Positions 8,708 to 18,056 are shown, counted from the stretch's first letter. The stretch is DNA of 64,000 nt from JAWMQL01 sp033283165 (GCA_033283165.1 JAWMQL010000001.1:434001-498000), one strand, 5' to 3'. Numbers and translations are program-made. Notes: generated by a model from the letters alone, not told the origin.

Positions 8708-10546
8708 ATGTGGACAATACATCGCCGATATCGAATCAACCCGCTTCTTGTCGCGCTGCTGGCCCTGCTGGCCCTGACCGGGGCCGCCGCAGAGCAGACC
8801 GAGACGCAGCGCCTCAATACCTGGCTGGATGAACAATACGAGCAGCAACTGCAGTTCAGTCCGATCAGTCTCACCTTCCAGGGGCGCAAGGACAGGAACG
8901 ACGAGGTCGACGACCTGTCCTACGCAGCATTTGAGAAGCAACTGAACTGGCTGGGCGAGTCGGTTGCTGCGATGGAGAAAAACTTCGACTACGACAGGCT
9001 CGACAGCCAGGGCAAGCTATCCTGGGACCTGTGGAAAAATCAGTATGAAATGGACCTGGCAGGGAAGCCGTTTTTTTATAACGGTTTTGCCTTCGACCAG
9101 TTCAGTGGCCTCCATACCTTTGGCGCCACATTCCTGATCTCGTTTCACGAGGTCGCATCGCCGGCTGACCTGGAGGCCTATATCGCGCGGATTGCCGGCC
9201 TGGGCAAAGCGATCGACCAACAACTGGTGAACGCGCGCAAGGCCTCGCAGATGGGGGTGGTGCTGCCGGGTTTCCTGATCGACGGTGTCATCGAACAGTC
9301 GCGCAAGGTAGTCACCGGGGCACCCTTTACCGAGGGCGACGACAGCGACCTGCTGGCTGATTTCCGCCGCAAGGCCTCGGCCCTCGAGGAGCAGGGCATG
9401 TTGACTGAGGCGGAAGTGCGGGACCTCACCGCGCAGGCGGAAGAGGCTCTGGTGGCGGCCCTGGCGCCCGCTTACGAACGCCTCATTGGCTGGATCGAAA
9501 GCCAGCGTTCTCGCTCTCCGGAGCAGGCCACGGGGGTGCACAACCAGCCTGACGGCGGTGATTACTACGCCTACCAGTTGAAACTCATGACAACCACCGA
9601 CCTGAGCGCCAGCGAGATCCACCAGATCGGTCTGTCAGAGGTGGCCCGCCTGCAGGGCGAAATGAAAGTCCTGCTCAAGGAGCTGGAATTTCCGGGCGAT
9701 CTGAACGAGTTCTTCGCCGTGGTGCGGGACGACAAGGATGACGAACGTCTGTATTACCCCGACACGGATGCGGGGCGCCAGGCCTACATCGATGACGCAA
9801 CCGCGGCCATAGAGAATATCAAGTCCCGGCTGCCAGATTACTTCGGCATCCTGCCGAAGGCCGACCTGGTGGTAAAAAGGGTGGAACCTTTCCGGGAGGT
9901 GGACGGCGCAGCCCAGCACTACTTCATGGGCACGCCAGACGGCGCTCGCCCGGGTATCTACTATGCCCATTTGTCAGACATGACGGCCATGCCCAGGTAT
10001 GAACTCGAGGTCATTGCCTATCACGAGGGCCTGCCAGGGCACCATATGCAGATCTCCATAGCCCAGGAGCTGACCGGCATCCCCCTGTTTCGCACCCAGG
10101 CCCGTGTCACTGCCTATTCCGAGGGCTGGGGTCTGTACTCGGAATTGCTGGCGAAGGAAATCCCGGGCACCTATGCGGACCCCTACTCGGAATTCGGGCG
10201 CCTGAACAATGAGCTATGGCGCGCGATCAGGCTGGTTGTGGATACCGGATTGCATCACAAGGGTTGGACTGAGCAGCAGGCAGTGGATTACATCAACCTG
10301 AATTCACCCCGGTCGGAGCAGGCCACCCGGGCCGAGGTACAGCGCTACATCGTCTTGCCGGGACAGGCCACCAGCTACAAGATCGGTATGCTGAAGATCC
10401 AGGAATTGCGTCGGCTGGCCGAGGATCGGCTGGGTGAGAACTTCGATATCCGTGCCTTCCACGATGCCATTCTGGACGGGGGCGCATTACCCCTGACCCT
10501 GCTGGAGCGCAAGATAGAGGACTGGATTACCGCGCAAGAAACCTGA
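8708..10546 (+). CDS. Exported DUF885 family protein (putative metallopeptidase-like)
   Basis: 612 residues from the ATG at 8708. This start gives a good signal peptide (MWTIHRRYRINPLLVALLALLAL, cut near GAAA). DUF885 proteins are helical and share a zinc-site-like motif, seen here as YHEGLPGHHMQ, with a second conserved EGWGLYSE segment about 30 residues later. The pattern recalls M32/M3-like HExxH peptidases, but biochemical data for the family are thin. Predicted location is the periplasm. It follows the P-type ATPase by 76 bases and probably has its own promoter. The next gene is convergent. Confidence 0.85.
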   Translation: MWTIHRRYRINPLLVALLALLALTGAAAEQTETQRLNTWLDEQYEQQLQFSPISLTFQGRKDRNDEVDDLSYAAFEKQLNWLGESVAAMEKNFDYDRLDSQGKLSWDLWKNQYEMDLAGKPFFYNGFAFDQFSGLHTFGATFLISFHEVASPADLEAYIARIAGLGKAIDQQLVNARKASQMGVVLPGFLIDGVIEQSRKVVTGAPFTEGDDSDLLADFRRKASALEEQGMLTEAEVRDLTAQAEEALVAALAPAYERLIGWIESQRSRSPEQATGVHNQPDGGDYYAYQLKLMTTTDLSASEIHQIGLSEVARLQGEMKVLLKELEFPGDLNEFFAVVRDDKDDERLYYPDTDAGRQAYIDDATAAIENIKSRLPDYFGILPKADLVVKRVEPFREVDGAAQHYFMGTPDGARPGIYYAHLSDMTAMPRYELEVIAYHEGLPGHHMQISIAQELTGIPLFRTQARVTAYSEGWGLYSELLAKEIPGTYADPYSEFGRLNNELWRAIRLVVDTGLHHKGWTEQQAVDYINLNSPRSEQATRAEVQRYIVLPGQATSYKIGMLKIQELRRLAEDRLGENFDIRAFHDAILDGGALPLTLLERKIEDWITAQET

Positions 10547-10563
10547 GCAGTCGGCCGCCTGTC

Positions 10564-11325
10564 CTAGGGCGGGGGACCAAACTGGTAGTAGAAATTGAAG
10601 ATGGCGGCCCAGTCATCGCGCCGGGCCAGGTCGTCGATCCGCTCTACCTTGCCGTAGTCCAGGCTTAATCCAAAGCGGTTCTCCCACATCTTTCCGATGA
10701 CCAGGGCATGATCGGTGGACCACTCGTGATCTACAAGGTCGCGCACGAAGTAGGGGGTATAGCCAATCCAGAACCCCCCGGGACTGATCCACAGGATGCC
10801 GGTACTGACCCAGCCGAACTCCGTTTCCGTGGCCCGGCGCCCCTCCTTGAAGCTCCACTCGTAGTAAGCGCCGGGGGTCAGCCAGAGATTGCCGAACAGG
10901 GGATAGATCCAGCCACCGCCCAGGGCCGCCGCCCAGATGTCGCGTCCCAGGCCTTTGTCGGCATCGCCCGTGGGGGCCGTCACGCTGGCGACCAGGCCCA
11001 GGGTGTCGGGCACCCAGGGGCTGGCGGTAATTTTCTGCGAGGGATCGTACTGCAGGGTGATATTGCTGTCCCCAAGGCCGAAATTGTAATCGTTACTGTC
11101 GATGCCCAGGGCCGGGTCGGGGTTCTGTTCCAGGTAGGTCAGGCTGGTGGTGAGTCCCAGTCGCAGGCCGCTGTCCAGGGCCAGGGTATAGCCCGGCAGC
11201 AGGGTGTAGCTGTCGGCCTCGGCCGCGTCCCAGGCGGTCATCCCCAGGCTGACCCGGTGGCGTCCGGCCACATTCTCGTCCGCGGCCACCGGGCAGCTCC
11301 CCAGCAGCAGGGCCAGAGCCAGCAT
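10564..11325 (-). CDS. Putative outer-membrane beta-barrel / transporter-like protein
   Basis: 253 residues starting at ATG 11323-11325, with an AGGT a few bases upstream. The start gives a short signal peptide (MLALALLLGSCPVAA). The mature part alternates hydrophobic and polar residues in strand-like runs rich in Tyr, Trp and Gly, such as NLWLTPGAYYEW and GFWIGYTPYFVRD, and ends in FNFYYQFGPPP. This is typical of small outer-membrane channels of the MetA-pathway or phenol-degradation-associated type. A LVASVTAPTGDADKG segment resembles that group. No specific substrate can be read. It is divergent from the small gene at 11400. Confidence 0.6.
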   Translation of the reverse strand: MLALALLLGSCPVAADENVAGRHRVSLGMTAWDAAEADSYTLLPGYTLALDSGLRLGLTTSLTYLEQNPDPALGIDSNDYNFGLGDSNITLQYDPSQKITASPWVPDTLGLVASVTAPTGDADKGLGRDIWAAALGGGWIYPLFGNLWLTPGAYYEWSFKEGRRATETEFGWVSTGILWISPGGFWIGYTPYFVRDLVDHEWSTDHALVIGKMWENRFGLSLDYGKVERIDDLARRDDWAAIFNFYYQFGPPP

Positions 11326-11348
11326 CGGTACACCTGACGTGGTGAAGA

Positions 11349-11357
11349 TGCTAGAAT
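11349..11357 (+). promoter_or_regulatory. Candidate extended -10 promoter
   Basis: TGCTAGAAT at 11349-11357 fits an extended -10 (TGn plus TAGAAT) on the plus strand, 43 bases before the TTG start at 11400. No good -35 is needed for this class. It lies in the divergent spacer between the outer-membrane protein gene and the small conserved gene. Confidence 0.45.
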
Positions 11358-11399
11358 CCGCGCTCTTTTTATCCCTGAGAGAATACAAGGAGATTCCCC

Positions 11400-11678
11400 T
11401 TGGCAGACCAGACTACCGAAGAACAACACGATGTTGTCATGCACCGCTTCCTCGACCTCGCCAACGAGATCGTGGATGAGGGTGTGCCTGTCAACGTCGT
11501 CGCCTCCGCCCTGATGGTCGGTAACTGTGTGTATTCTATCTATGCCCTGGCAGGTAATGAAGGCGTGCTGAATGAAAACGGTATGGACCAGCTGGTCGAC
11601 GCCTTCCGCCGGCAACTAGAGCAAATCCAGCAGGCCAAGCGCGACATGTATCCCGAGGCAGGGCAAGCTCCCGCCTGA
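11400..11678 (+). CDS. Small conserved protein, DUF3144-like
   Basis: 92 residues beginning at a TTG at 11400 with AAGGAG ten or so bases upstream. It has no signal peptide or membrane segment. The sequence is mostly helical: a first helix with HRFLDLANEIVDEG, a second with SALMVGNCVYSIY and a C-terminal helix with LVDAFRRQLEQIQQAK. The spacing resembles DUF3144 proteins, small proteobacterial proteins without known function; this assignment is by eye only. It ends 5 bases before the convergent GGDEF/EAL gene. Confidence 0.65.
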   Translation: MADQTTEEQHDVVMHRFLDLANEIVDEGVPVNVVASALMVGNCVYSIYALAGNEGVLNENGMDQLVDAFRRQLEQIQQAKRDMYPEAGQAPA

Positions 11679-11683
11679 TCCCC

Positions 11684-13996
11684 TTACTCCCTCGGTATGG
11701 CCTGGATCTGTTGGGCGAAATGGAAGGGGTCCAGCATCGGTTTCAGGTCCTCGAGTTCCACTGGTGGACTGAACAGATAGCCCTGGATGATTTTCGCCCC
11801 CTCGTGGGTCAGAAAGCGGTATTGGTCGACGCTTTCCACGCCTTCCGCCACCAGTTCCAGGTTGAGACTCCTGGCCATGGCGATGATGGCGGCGGCAAGC
11901 TTGGCGTTGTTCTCACTTTTGTCCAGGTCGATGACGAAACTGCGATCGATTTTCAACTCGTCCAGCGGGAATCGACTGAGGTAGCTCAGCGAAGAGTAGC
12001 CGGTACCGAAATCGTCGATGGACAGTCGCACGCCGATTTCCTTCAGGCTATCCATCAGCGCAATGGTGGTCGTGGCATCGTCCATCGCGATGCTCTCGGT
12101 CAGTTCCAGTTGCAGGGCGTTCGGCTCCAGTCCCGCCTCCTGCAGGACCTCCGCCACCCGATTGACAAACGCCTCGTTGAACTGCACGGGGGACACGTTG
12201 ACCGACACCCTGGGCAGTTTCAGGCCCTGCTTGCGCAGGGCGATCACATTGTTGCAGGCCTCCTCCAGGGCCCAGGATCCCAGTTCGCCGATCAGGCCCA
12301 GTTCCTCAGCCAACGGGATGAATTTGAACGGCGGAACCAGGCCCATTTCGCCGTGTTGCCAGCGCATGAGCGCTTCGACGCCAATCACGTTGCCGGTCAC
12401 CGTATCGACCTGGGGCTGGTAATACAGGCGCATTTCCTCGCGCTCGATAGCGCGACGCAGATCGGTTTCCAGTTGCAGGCGGTCCAGGCCACTGGCTTCC
12501 ATTTCCGAGCCGTAGTACAGGTAGTTGTTCTTGCCGCCCTGCTTGGCGTGATACATGGCGGTGTCGGCGGCGCGCAGCAGGTCTTCCACGTTGTCGGCAT
12601 CCCGGGGGAAAATGGCGATGCCGATACTCGGGGTGATCACCAGTTCGTGCCCGTCGATGGTCATCGGTTGCACCAGAGATTCGATCAGGCGTCGCGCCAC
12701 CAGTCCAGCTGACTCGGGCTGCTCCAGCTGGTTCAGTACCACGGTAAACTCGTCGCCACCCAGCCTGGAGACATCTATGCGGGTTTCCGAATCGACGTAG
12801 TGTGCGACGACGTCACTTTCGCGAACGCAGTCCGACAGGCGATGGGCTACCTGCTTCAGCAACAGGTCGCCGGCCGCGTGCCCCAGCGAGTCATTGATCC
12901 GCTTGAAATTGTCCAGATCCAGAAACATCAGCGCCAGGGTCTGGTCGTGGCGCCTGGCCAGCCGGATGAGCAGGTTAAGCTGCTCCGTGAACAGGCGCCG
13001 GTTGGGCAGGGCGGTAAGGCTGTCAAAATAGGCCATTTCCCGCAGCCGATTCTTGGTCCGCGTTACCTCCCGGACGGCTTCGTTCAGCTCCTCATTGCGG
13101 CGTGACAACTGACGGGTGCGCTCTTCCACCTTCAGGCTGAGCAGGTGGTGGTCGACGTCAATTTTTGACTTGTAGTTCTTCAACCCGCCCATGATCGAGT
13201 TCAGCAGCGAGGCGATCTCCGAAATCTCGTTGCTGCCATGCAGGTCCAGGTTGGAGTTTACCGAGCCGCTGCCGATGTCGTTCGCCAGTTGCGCCAGGCG
13301 CTCCAGCGGGCGCGTGATGCTGCGTGTGATCCTGTGCGCGATCACCAGGCAGATGATGACAAACGCGAGGCTGATGGCGCCGACCAGGAGCAGGGAGGGG
13401 AGTATCTGAGCCCACAGGGCCGTGCGACTGATTCCCAGATGGACATAGCCGATTGCATGCCGGCTGCCCTCCAGCGAGCTGCGAGCCAGCTCGCGCCCGA
13501 ATTCCTCCACCGAGATGCCGCCCTCGGTGGGCTTGATCAGGGAGTACACCGGCAGGGTCTGGTGAATAACGACCTCGCCGCCCAGCAGCAGGGCCAGGGT
13601 GACCCGGTTATCGAGAACGATTTCGCTGGGCAGGCTGGTCAGGGACGGGTCCAGCGGCGAGACACCGCGGCGCAGTTTCAACAGGGAGAGGCCCTGGGCG
13701 ATGCCGGAGGGGTCTTTTTGCAGCAGCGATTTCCCGGCGATGTCGTGTATCCCGATGTAGCCGATTGCCGGCGAAAGGGCTTTTATCTCGTCCGCTTCTG
13801 ATCTCAGCGTGGCCAGGTTGCGGTTGTAGACGGCCAGTTGCAAACGGGGTGTGTTCGCCACGGCGAAGGCCGTGGTGCGCAACAGGTTATCCCGGGCCGC
13901 ACGGTATTCGCGTTGGGCTGTATACATACTGACCAGCAGGCCTGCGACCAGCGTGATCGCAACGATCAGGCTGCTGATTTTATTGGCGACGGTCAC
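11684..13996 (-). CDS. Membrane GGDEF/EAL protein with HAMP domain (cyclic-di-GMP turnover)
   Basis: 770 residues from a GTG at 13994-13996, which has GGGGGC upstream and puts the first membrane helix (SSLIVAITLVAGLLV) near the N-terminus; an ATG at 14056 in frame is an alternative. Order: membrane helix, periplasmic sensor of about 170 residues, second helix (LLLVGAISLAFVIICLVIA), HAMP, a charged coiled coil, GGDEF and EAL. The cyclase signature is intact (LGGDEF) and so are the phosphodiesterase motifs EALMRW, DDFGTGYSSL and ELKIDRSF. It could make or break c-di-GMP in response to an outside signal; which activity wins cannot be read from sequence. Confidence 0.92.
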   Translation of the reverse strand: MTVANKISSLIVAITLVAGLLVSMYTAQREYRAARDNLLRTTAFAVANTPRLQLAVYNRNLATLRSEADEIKALSPAIGYIGIHDIAGKSLLQKDPSGIAQGLSLLKLRRGVSPLDPSLTSLPSEIVLDNRVTLALLLGGEVVIHQTLPVYSLIKPTEGGISVEEFGRELARSSLEGSRHAIGYVHLGISRTALWAQILPSLLLVGAISLAFVIICLVIAHRITRSITRPLERLAQLANDIGSGSVNSNLDLHGSNEISEIASLLNSIMGGLKNYKSKIDVDHHLLSLKVEERTRQLSRRNEELNEAVREVTRTKNRLREMAYFDSLTALPNRRLFTEQLNLLIRLARRHDQTLALMFLDLDNFKRINDSLGHAAGDLLLKQVAHRLSDCVRESDVVAHYVDSETRIDVSRLGGDEFTVVLNQLEQPESAGLVARRLIESLVQPMTIDGHELVITPSIGIAIFPRDADNVEDLLRAADTAMYHAKQGGKNNYLYYGSEMEASGLDRLQLETDLRRAIEREEMRLYYQPQVDTVTGNVIGVEALMRWQHGEMGLVPPFKFIPLAEELGLIGELGSWALEEACNNVIALRKQGLKLPRVSVNVSPVQFNEAFVNRVAEVLQEAGLEPNALQLELTESIAMDDATTTIALMDSLKEIGVRLSIDDFGTGYSSLSYLSRFPLDELKIDRSFVIDLDKSENNAKLAAAIIAMARSLNLELVAEGVESVDQYRFLTHEGAKIIQGYLFSPPVELEDLKPMLDPFHFAQQIQAIPRE

Positions 13997-14165
13997 CGGC
14001 GCTGCCCCCTGCAGTGTACAGTCGTTTCTGTGTCCCCTGTCTCTGCAAACTACCATGTAAGCCCGGGTGCGGCAATTCAAGACATACAGATGAAAACAGC
14101 CGTTTTTTCCCCTGATTGTCCTGTTCTGTCACACTGTCGCCTGTGGCACGGCAGCGCGACCTATA

Positions 14166-14179
14166 AATTAATATTAATT
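14166..14179. repeat. AT-rich palindrome upstream of scoAB
   Basis: AATTAATATTAATT is a perfect 14-base palindrome inside an AT-rich block (about 14160-14218) that stands out from the GC-rich surroundings. It lies between the divergent GGDEF/EAL and scoA genes. It could be an UP-element-like promoter part or an operator. Confidence 0.4.
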
Positions 14180-14284
14180 ATGAATAGATCAAATAAATTC
14201 AATTGTATTAATAAATGCGAGGCCTAGACTGGGCAGGTTGCATCACATTGATGACGCAGTACGGGACTTAGGAGGATCTATTGT

Positions 14285-14986
14285 ATGTCCGGATTCGACA
14301 AGGTAGTGGACAGTTACGAGGACGCGATGGCTGGTCTCGAGGATGGCATGACCATCATCGCCGGTGGCTTCGGCCTTTGCGGTATCCCCGAAAACCTGAT
14401 TGCCCAGATCAGGCGCATGGGCACCACCGGCCTGACGGTGGTATCGAACAACGCCGGTGTGGATGGCTTTGGCCTGGGTATCCTGCTGGAAGACCAGCAG
14501 ATCAGAAAAATGATCTCGTCTTACGTGGGCGAGAACAAGCTGTTTATGGAGCAGTTGCTGGATGGCCGGCTGGAGGTCGAATTGACGCCGCAGGGCACCC
14601 TGGCCGAAAAAATGCGCGCCGGTGGCGCCGGGATTCCGGCGTTTTACACCGCCACGGGTTACGGAACCCCGGTGGGAGAGGGCAAGGAAGTGCGCGAGTT
14701 CGATGGGCGTCACTATATCCTTGAAGAATCCTTGAGGGGAGATTTTGCCATTGTCAAAGCCTGGAAGGCGGATCGCTACGGCAATGCCATCTACCGTCAT
14801 ACGGCCATGAATTTCAATCCCATGGCCGCCACTGCCGGCAAGGTAACGGTGATGGAGGTGGAGGAGATCGTGGAGCCCGGTGAACTGGAGCCCAGCCAGA
14901 TACACACGCCCGGCATCTATGTCGACCGGCTGATCCAGGGCACGTTCGAAAAGCGCATCGAGCAGCGCACCATAAGGGAGGCCTGA
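14285..14986 (+). CDS. scoA: 3-oxoacid CoA-transferase, subunit A
   Basis: 233 residues, ATG at 14285 with GGAGG ten bases upstream. The N-terminal DGMTIIAGGFGLCGIPENLI carries the GGFG-GIP motif of SCOT alpha subunits, and SNNAGVDGFGLGIL follows. Together with subunit B it moves CoA from succinyl-CoA (or acetyl-CoA) to acetoacetate or another 3-oxoacid, the entry step for using ketone bodies and for branched or aromatic degradation products. scoB begins four bases downstream, so the two are translated as a pair. The beta-ketoadipate transferase pair is a related alternative, but the sequence fits ScoA better. Confidence 0.92.
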   Translation: MSGFDKVVDSYEDAMAGLEDGMTIIAGGFGLCGIPENLIAQIRRMGTTGLTVVSNNAGVDGFGLGILLEDQQIRKMISSYVGENKLFMEQLLDGRLEVELTPQGTLAEKMRAGGAGIPAFYTATGYGTPVGEGKEVREFDGRHYILEESLRGDFAIVKAWKADRYGNAIYRHTAMNFNPMAATAGKVTVMEVEEIVEPGELEPSQIHTPGIYVDRLIQGTFEKRIEQRTIREA

Positions 14987-14989
14987 GGC

Positions 14990-15646
14990 ATGGCACTGTC
15001 ACGAGAGCAAATGGCGCAGCGGGTCGCCCGTGAGCTGCAGGACGGCTATTACGTCAACCTGGGTATCGGGATTCCCACCCTGGTGGCCAACTACGTGCCC
15101 GAGGGCATGCAGGTGATGCTGCAGTCTGAAAACGGCCTGCTTGGCATGGGGCCTTTTCCCACCGAGGCGGAACTGGATGCCGACATGATCAATGCCGGCA
15201 AACAGACCGTGACTGCGATTACCGGGGCCTCCATTTTTTCGTCGGCTGAGTCCTTTGCCATGATTCGCGGTGGCCATGTGGACCTGACGGTGCTGGGCGC
15301 ATTCGAGGTCGACGTACACGGGAACATCGCCTCGTACATGATTCCGGGCAAGCTGATCAAGGGTATGGGAGGCGCTATGGACCTGGTCGCGGGTGCTGAA
15401 AATATCGTCGTCACCATGACCCACGCTTCCAAACATGGCGAATCCAAACTGCTGCCGCAGTGCACTCTGCCCCTGACGGGCGTCGAGTGCATCAGGAAAG
15501 TGGTCACGGACCTGGCTTATCTGGAAATCGCCGAGGGCAGGTTCTGGCTCAGGGAAAGAGCGCCCGGCGTCAGCGTGGACGAGATCGTCAAGCTGACCGC
15601 GGGTGAACTCGTGGTGCCGGAACTGGTCCCGGAAATGGAATTTTAA
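14990..15646 (+). CDS. scoB: 3-oxoacid CoA-transferase, subunit B
   Basis: 218 residues starting with ATG at 14990. NLGIGIPTLV is the standard beta-subunit opening, and the catalytic glutamate is E47 in SENGLLGMGP, which forms the CoA thioester intermediate. Later motifs HVDLTVLGAFEVD, GMGGAMDLV and CTLPLTG are all present. Length is normal. It is cytoplasmic and forms a heterotetramer with ScoA, encoded immediately upstream. An alpha/beta hydrolase gene follows 90 bases on, with its own Shine-Dalgarno site, and may or may not share the transcript. Confidence 0.93.
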   Translation: MALSREQMAQRVARELQDGYYVNLGIGIPTLVANYVPEGMQVMLQSENGLLGMGPFPTEAELDADMINAGKQTVTAITGASIFSSAESFAMIRGGHVDLTVLGAFEVDVHGNIASYMIPGKLIKGMGGAMDLVAGAENIVVTMTHASKHGESKLLPQCTLPLTGVECIRKVVTDLAYLEIAEGRFWLRERAPGVSVDEIVKLTAGELVVPELVPEMEF

Positions 15647-15736
15647 GCAGACCGGAGCTACGGCATTGCACTGCACTGGTGCCGGCGGATCTAATGTTTT
15701 AGGGTAGGTTTGGTCGCGACCGGAGGATTCACCGCA

Positions 15737-16471
15737 ATGATGCTGCAACGACCCGATGGGGAGCAGTTGGCCTATCAGCACCTGGATGGCGCTGCGCCCG
15801 GGGTTCTGTTCTGTTCGGGCTTCAATTCGAACATGCAGGGCGACAAGGCGCTGGCCCTTGAAAGCTGGTGCCGGGAGCGGGGGAGGCAATTTACCCGCTT
15901 TGATTATTATGGTCACGGAGAGTCCTCCGGCCGGTTTGAGAACGGCACGATCGGCCGTTGGCGAGACGATGCGCTGGCGGTGCTGGACGAGATCACCCGT
16001 GGCCCCCAGGTGATCGTTGGTTCCTCCATGGGCGGCTGGATCATGTTGCTGACGACTCTGCTGCGACCCGAGCGGGTGCATGCCCTGGTGGGTATTGCGG
16101 CCGCCGCAGATTTTACGCGCGCGCTGGCGGAGCAGGGTCTCAGCGCGGAGCAGCGGCAGCAACTGGCGGCTCTGGGCTATTGCGAGATCGACAATTGCTA
16201 CGATGACGGCGAACCTTACCGTATCAGCCAGCAGCTGCTGACCGAAGGCAATGAGCACCTGTTGCTTGATGCTGAGGTAGCCATCGAAAAACCGGTGCGC
16301 CTCATTCACGGCCAGCGCGATCCGGACGTGCCCTGGCAAACCGCCCTGGTTATCGCCGAGCGCCTGCGTTCAGCGGATGTCGAGATCCAACTGGTCAAGG
16401 ACGGTGATCACCGGCTGTCTACCGCACCCCATCTACAGCGACTGTTCCGCACCCTGGAGCCCCTGCTGTGA
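15737..16471 (+). CDS. Alpha/beta hydrolase, ABHD10-like
   Basis: 244 residues from ATG 15737, ten bases after GGAGG. An HGESSGRF segment follows strand 4, the nucleophile elbow is GSSMGGW, and a charge-relay Asp (GQRDPDVPW) and His (DGDHRLS) come late in the sequence. The CSGFNSNMQGDKA start resembles human ABHD10, a thioesterase/depalmitoylase-like enzyme, and the bacterial homologues. There is no signal peptide, so it is cytoplasmic. The substrate is unknown. It is convergent with the GlsB-family gene, with 8 bases between the stops. Confidence 0.82.
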   Translation: MMLQRPDGEQLAYQHLDGAAPGVLFCSGFNSNMQGDKALALESWCRERGRQFTRFDYYGHGESSGRFENGTIGRWRDDALAVLDEITRGPQVIVGSSMGGWIMLLTTLLRPERVHALVGIAAAADFTRALAEQGLSAEQRQQLAALGYCEIDNCYDDGEPYRISQQLLTEGNEHLLLDAEVAIEKPVRLIHGQRDPDVPWQTALVIAERLRSADVEIQLVKDGDHRLSTAPHLQRLFRTLEPLL

Positions 16472-16479
16472 CCCGCACA

Positions 16480-16728
16480 TCAGCGCCGGATCAACCGCAC
16501 TATGAATAGCAATACGAAGGCACCAGCGGTGGCCGTGGCAATGCCGGCGACGCTCAGCTCGCCCGTGGTGCCCAGGCCGAGAAAGGAGCCGAGATAGCCA
16601 CCTGTAAAAGCCCCGGCGATTCCCAGTAGAATAGTCATGATCCAGCCACCGCCGTCCCGTCCCGGCATCAGCCATTTGGCCAATGCGCCCGCGACGGCCC
16701 CCAGAACCAGCCAGGAGATGAAATTCAT
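16480..16728 (-). CDS. GlsB/YeaQ/YmgE family membrane protein
   Basis: 82 residues starting at ATG 16726-16728 with a GAGGA site seven bases upstream. Three hydrophobic glycine-rich helices fill the protein: the first (ISWLVLGAVAGALAKWLMPG), a GGYLGSFLGLG middle and the AGAFVLLFIVRLIRR end. This is the transglycosylase-associated (YeaQ) family of small inner-membrane proteins often linked to stress; molecular function is not established. It is convergent with the hydrolase and divergent from the epimerase-like gene. Confidence 0.88.
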   Translation of the reverse strand: MNFISWLVLGAVAGALAKWLMPGRDGGGWIMTILLGIAGAFTGGYLGSFLGLGTTGELSVAGIATATAGAFVLLFIVRLIRR

Positions 16729-16829
16729 GTCGTGTCCTCTTTGCTGTATTTGCTTAAAGCAAGCATAGCCCGCATGCAAGCCGGGTGTGAAAAGGTTCTG
16801 TAAATGACAGTCAAACCCAGGTCCATGTC

Positions 16830-17936
16830 ATGACACCGGATGCTCTGGTTATCGGCGGTACCGGTCCAACCGGTCCCTACATTGTTCGGGGCTTGCTGCG
16901 CCGCGGGTATCGCGTGGCGATCCTCCATACCGGCCGCCGCGAGGTGGATGAAATCCCGTCGGAGGTGGAACATATTCATACCGACCCCTACGACGAGGAA
17001 AGTCTGCGCCAGGCACTGGCAGGGCGGCGCTTCGCGCTCTGCATTGCCACCTACGGCCGCCTGCGCATGATCGCCCGGGTAATGCAGGGCAGGTGCGAAC
17101 GCTTTATTTCCGTGGGCGGGCAGCCCTGCTACCTGGGCTACATGAATCCGCAGGCCCCTTCTACCACGGGCATGGTGATTCCCACCGGTGAGGAGGCGGA
17201 GAAAGTCAGCGACCCGGCGCAGGACGAAAAAGGGTTTCGCATTCTGTTGACCGAACAGCAACTGTTCGAGGCGCAGCCCCGGGCCAGTCATTTTCGCTAC
17301 CCGGTCATCTATGGTCCGCGCCAGGCCCTGCCCCGGGAGTGGTCAATAGTCAAGCGTGTGCTCGACGGACGACGTCAGGTCATCCTGCCCGATGGCGGCC
17401 TGACCCTGTTGAGCCTTGGCTATGCGGAAAACATGGCGCACGCGCTGCTGCTGGCAGTGGATAAGCCGGAGGCGGCCAGCGGTGAGATATTCAACTGTGC
17501 CGACAGCCAGACGCTTACCCTGCGGCAGTGGGTGGACTGTATCGCCGGGGCGCTGGATCATGACTGGCGCGTGGTGGCGATGACCGGGCCGTTGGCCCGG
17601 GCGGCCAACCCGCTGCTGATGCAGCCCGCGACGACCCACCGGATGATGGATATTTACAAGTTGCGTCACCTGCTCGGCTACGAGGACCCCGTGCCGGTGC
17701 AGGAGGCGTTGGCCCGCACCGCGCGGGCGCTGGCTGCCAACCCGCCCGCATTGGACAGTGCCGATTCATTGGTGCTCGAAGACCCCTTCGATTATGCCGC
17801 TGAGGACCGGGCTATCGAGGCCTGGGATGCCGCAATGTCGCAGCTGCCCGACCCCGGTTTCGTGCAGGAACCGGGCTACACCATGGCCTATAGCGGACCG
17901 GGTGGGCGTACCCGTAGCAATCCCGAGTTTGAATAG
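16830..17936 (+). CDS. NAD(P)-dependent epimerase/dehydratase family protein
   Basis: 368 residues. A short-chain-type Rossmann start with GGTGPTG at residues 9-15 and a basic residue pair in the HTGRRE segment after strand 2, which suggests NADP preference. It lacks a clear catalytic YxxxK, having FRYPVIYGPRQ downstream, as in extended atypical SDRs and isoflavone-reductase-like or NAD-epimerase family members. The C-terminal half has LSLGYAENMAHALLLAVD and EIFNCADSQTLTLRQW motifs common to sugar epimerases. The substrate is not predictable. It stands alone before the tRNA gene. Confidence 0.72.
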   Translation: MTPDALVIGGTGPTGPYIVRGLLRRGYRVAILHTGRREVDEIPSEVEHIHTDPYDEESLRQALAGRRFALCIATYGRLRMIARVMQGRCERFISVGGQPCYLGYMNPQAPSTTGMVIPTGEEAEKVSDPAQDEKGFRILLTEQQLFEAQPRASHFRYPVIYGPRQALPREWSIVKRVLDGRRQVILPDGGLTLLSLGYAENMAHALLLAVDKPEAASGEIFNCADSQTLTLRQWVDCIAGALDHDWRVVAMTGPLARAANPLLMQPATTHRMMDIYKLRHLLGYEDPVPVQEALARTARALAANPPALDSADSLVLEDPFDYAAEDRAIEAWDAAMSQLPDPGFVQEPGYTMAYSGPGGRTRSNPEFE

Positions 17937-17969
17937 TTTTTAGCCTCTTCGCAGGGGCGTTTCAGTGTG

Positions 17970-18056
17970 TGGTACCGGAGGCCGGACTCGAACCGGCACG
18001 CTTTTTAGGGCGGGGGATTTTGAATCCCCTGTGTCTACCAATTTCACCACTCCGGC
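17970..18056 (-). tRNA. tRNA-Leu (anticodon CAA)
   Basis: An 87-base cloverleaf on the minus strand running from 18056 to 17970. The acceptor begins GCCGGAG and ends CTCCGGT followed by A and an encoded CCA, with a G:U pair at 1:72. The anticodon stem GGGGA/TCCCC holds the loop TTCAAAA, giving CAA, which reads UUG. The long variable arm and the GGTTCGAGTCC T-arm mark a type II leucine tRNA. It resembles E. coli leuX/leuZ-type genes in the D-loop and T-arm. Confidence 0.96.
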
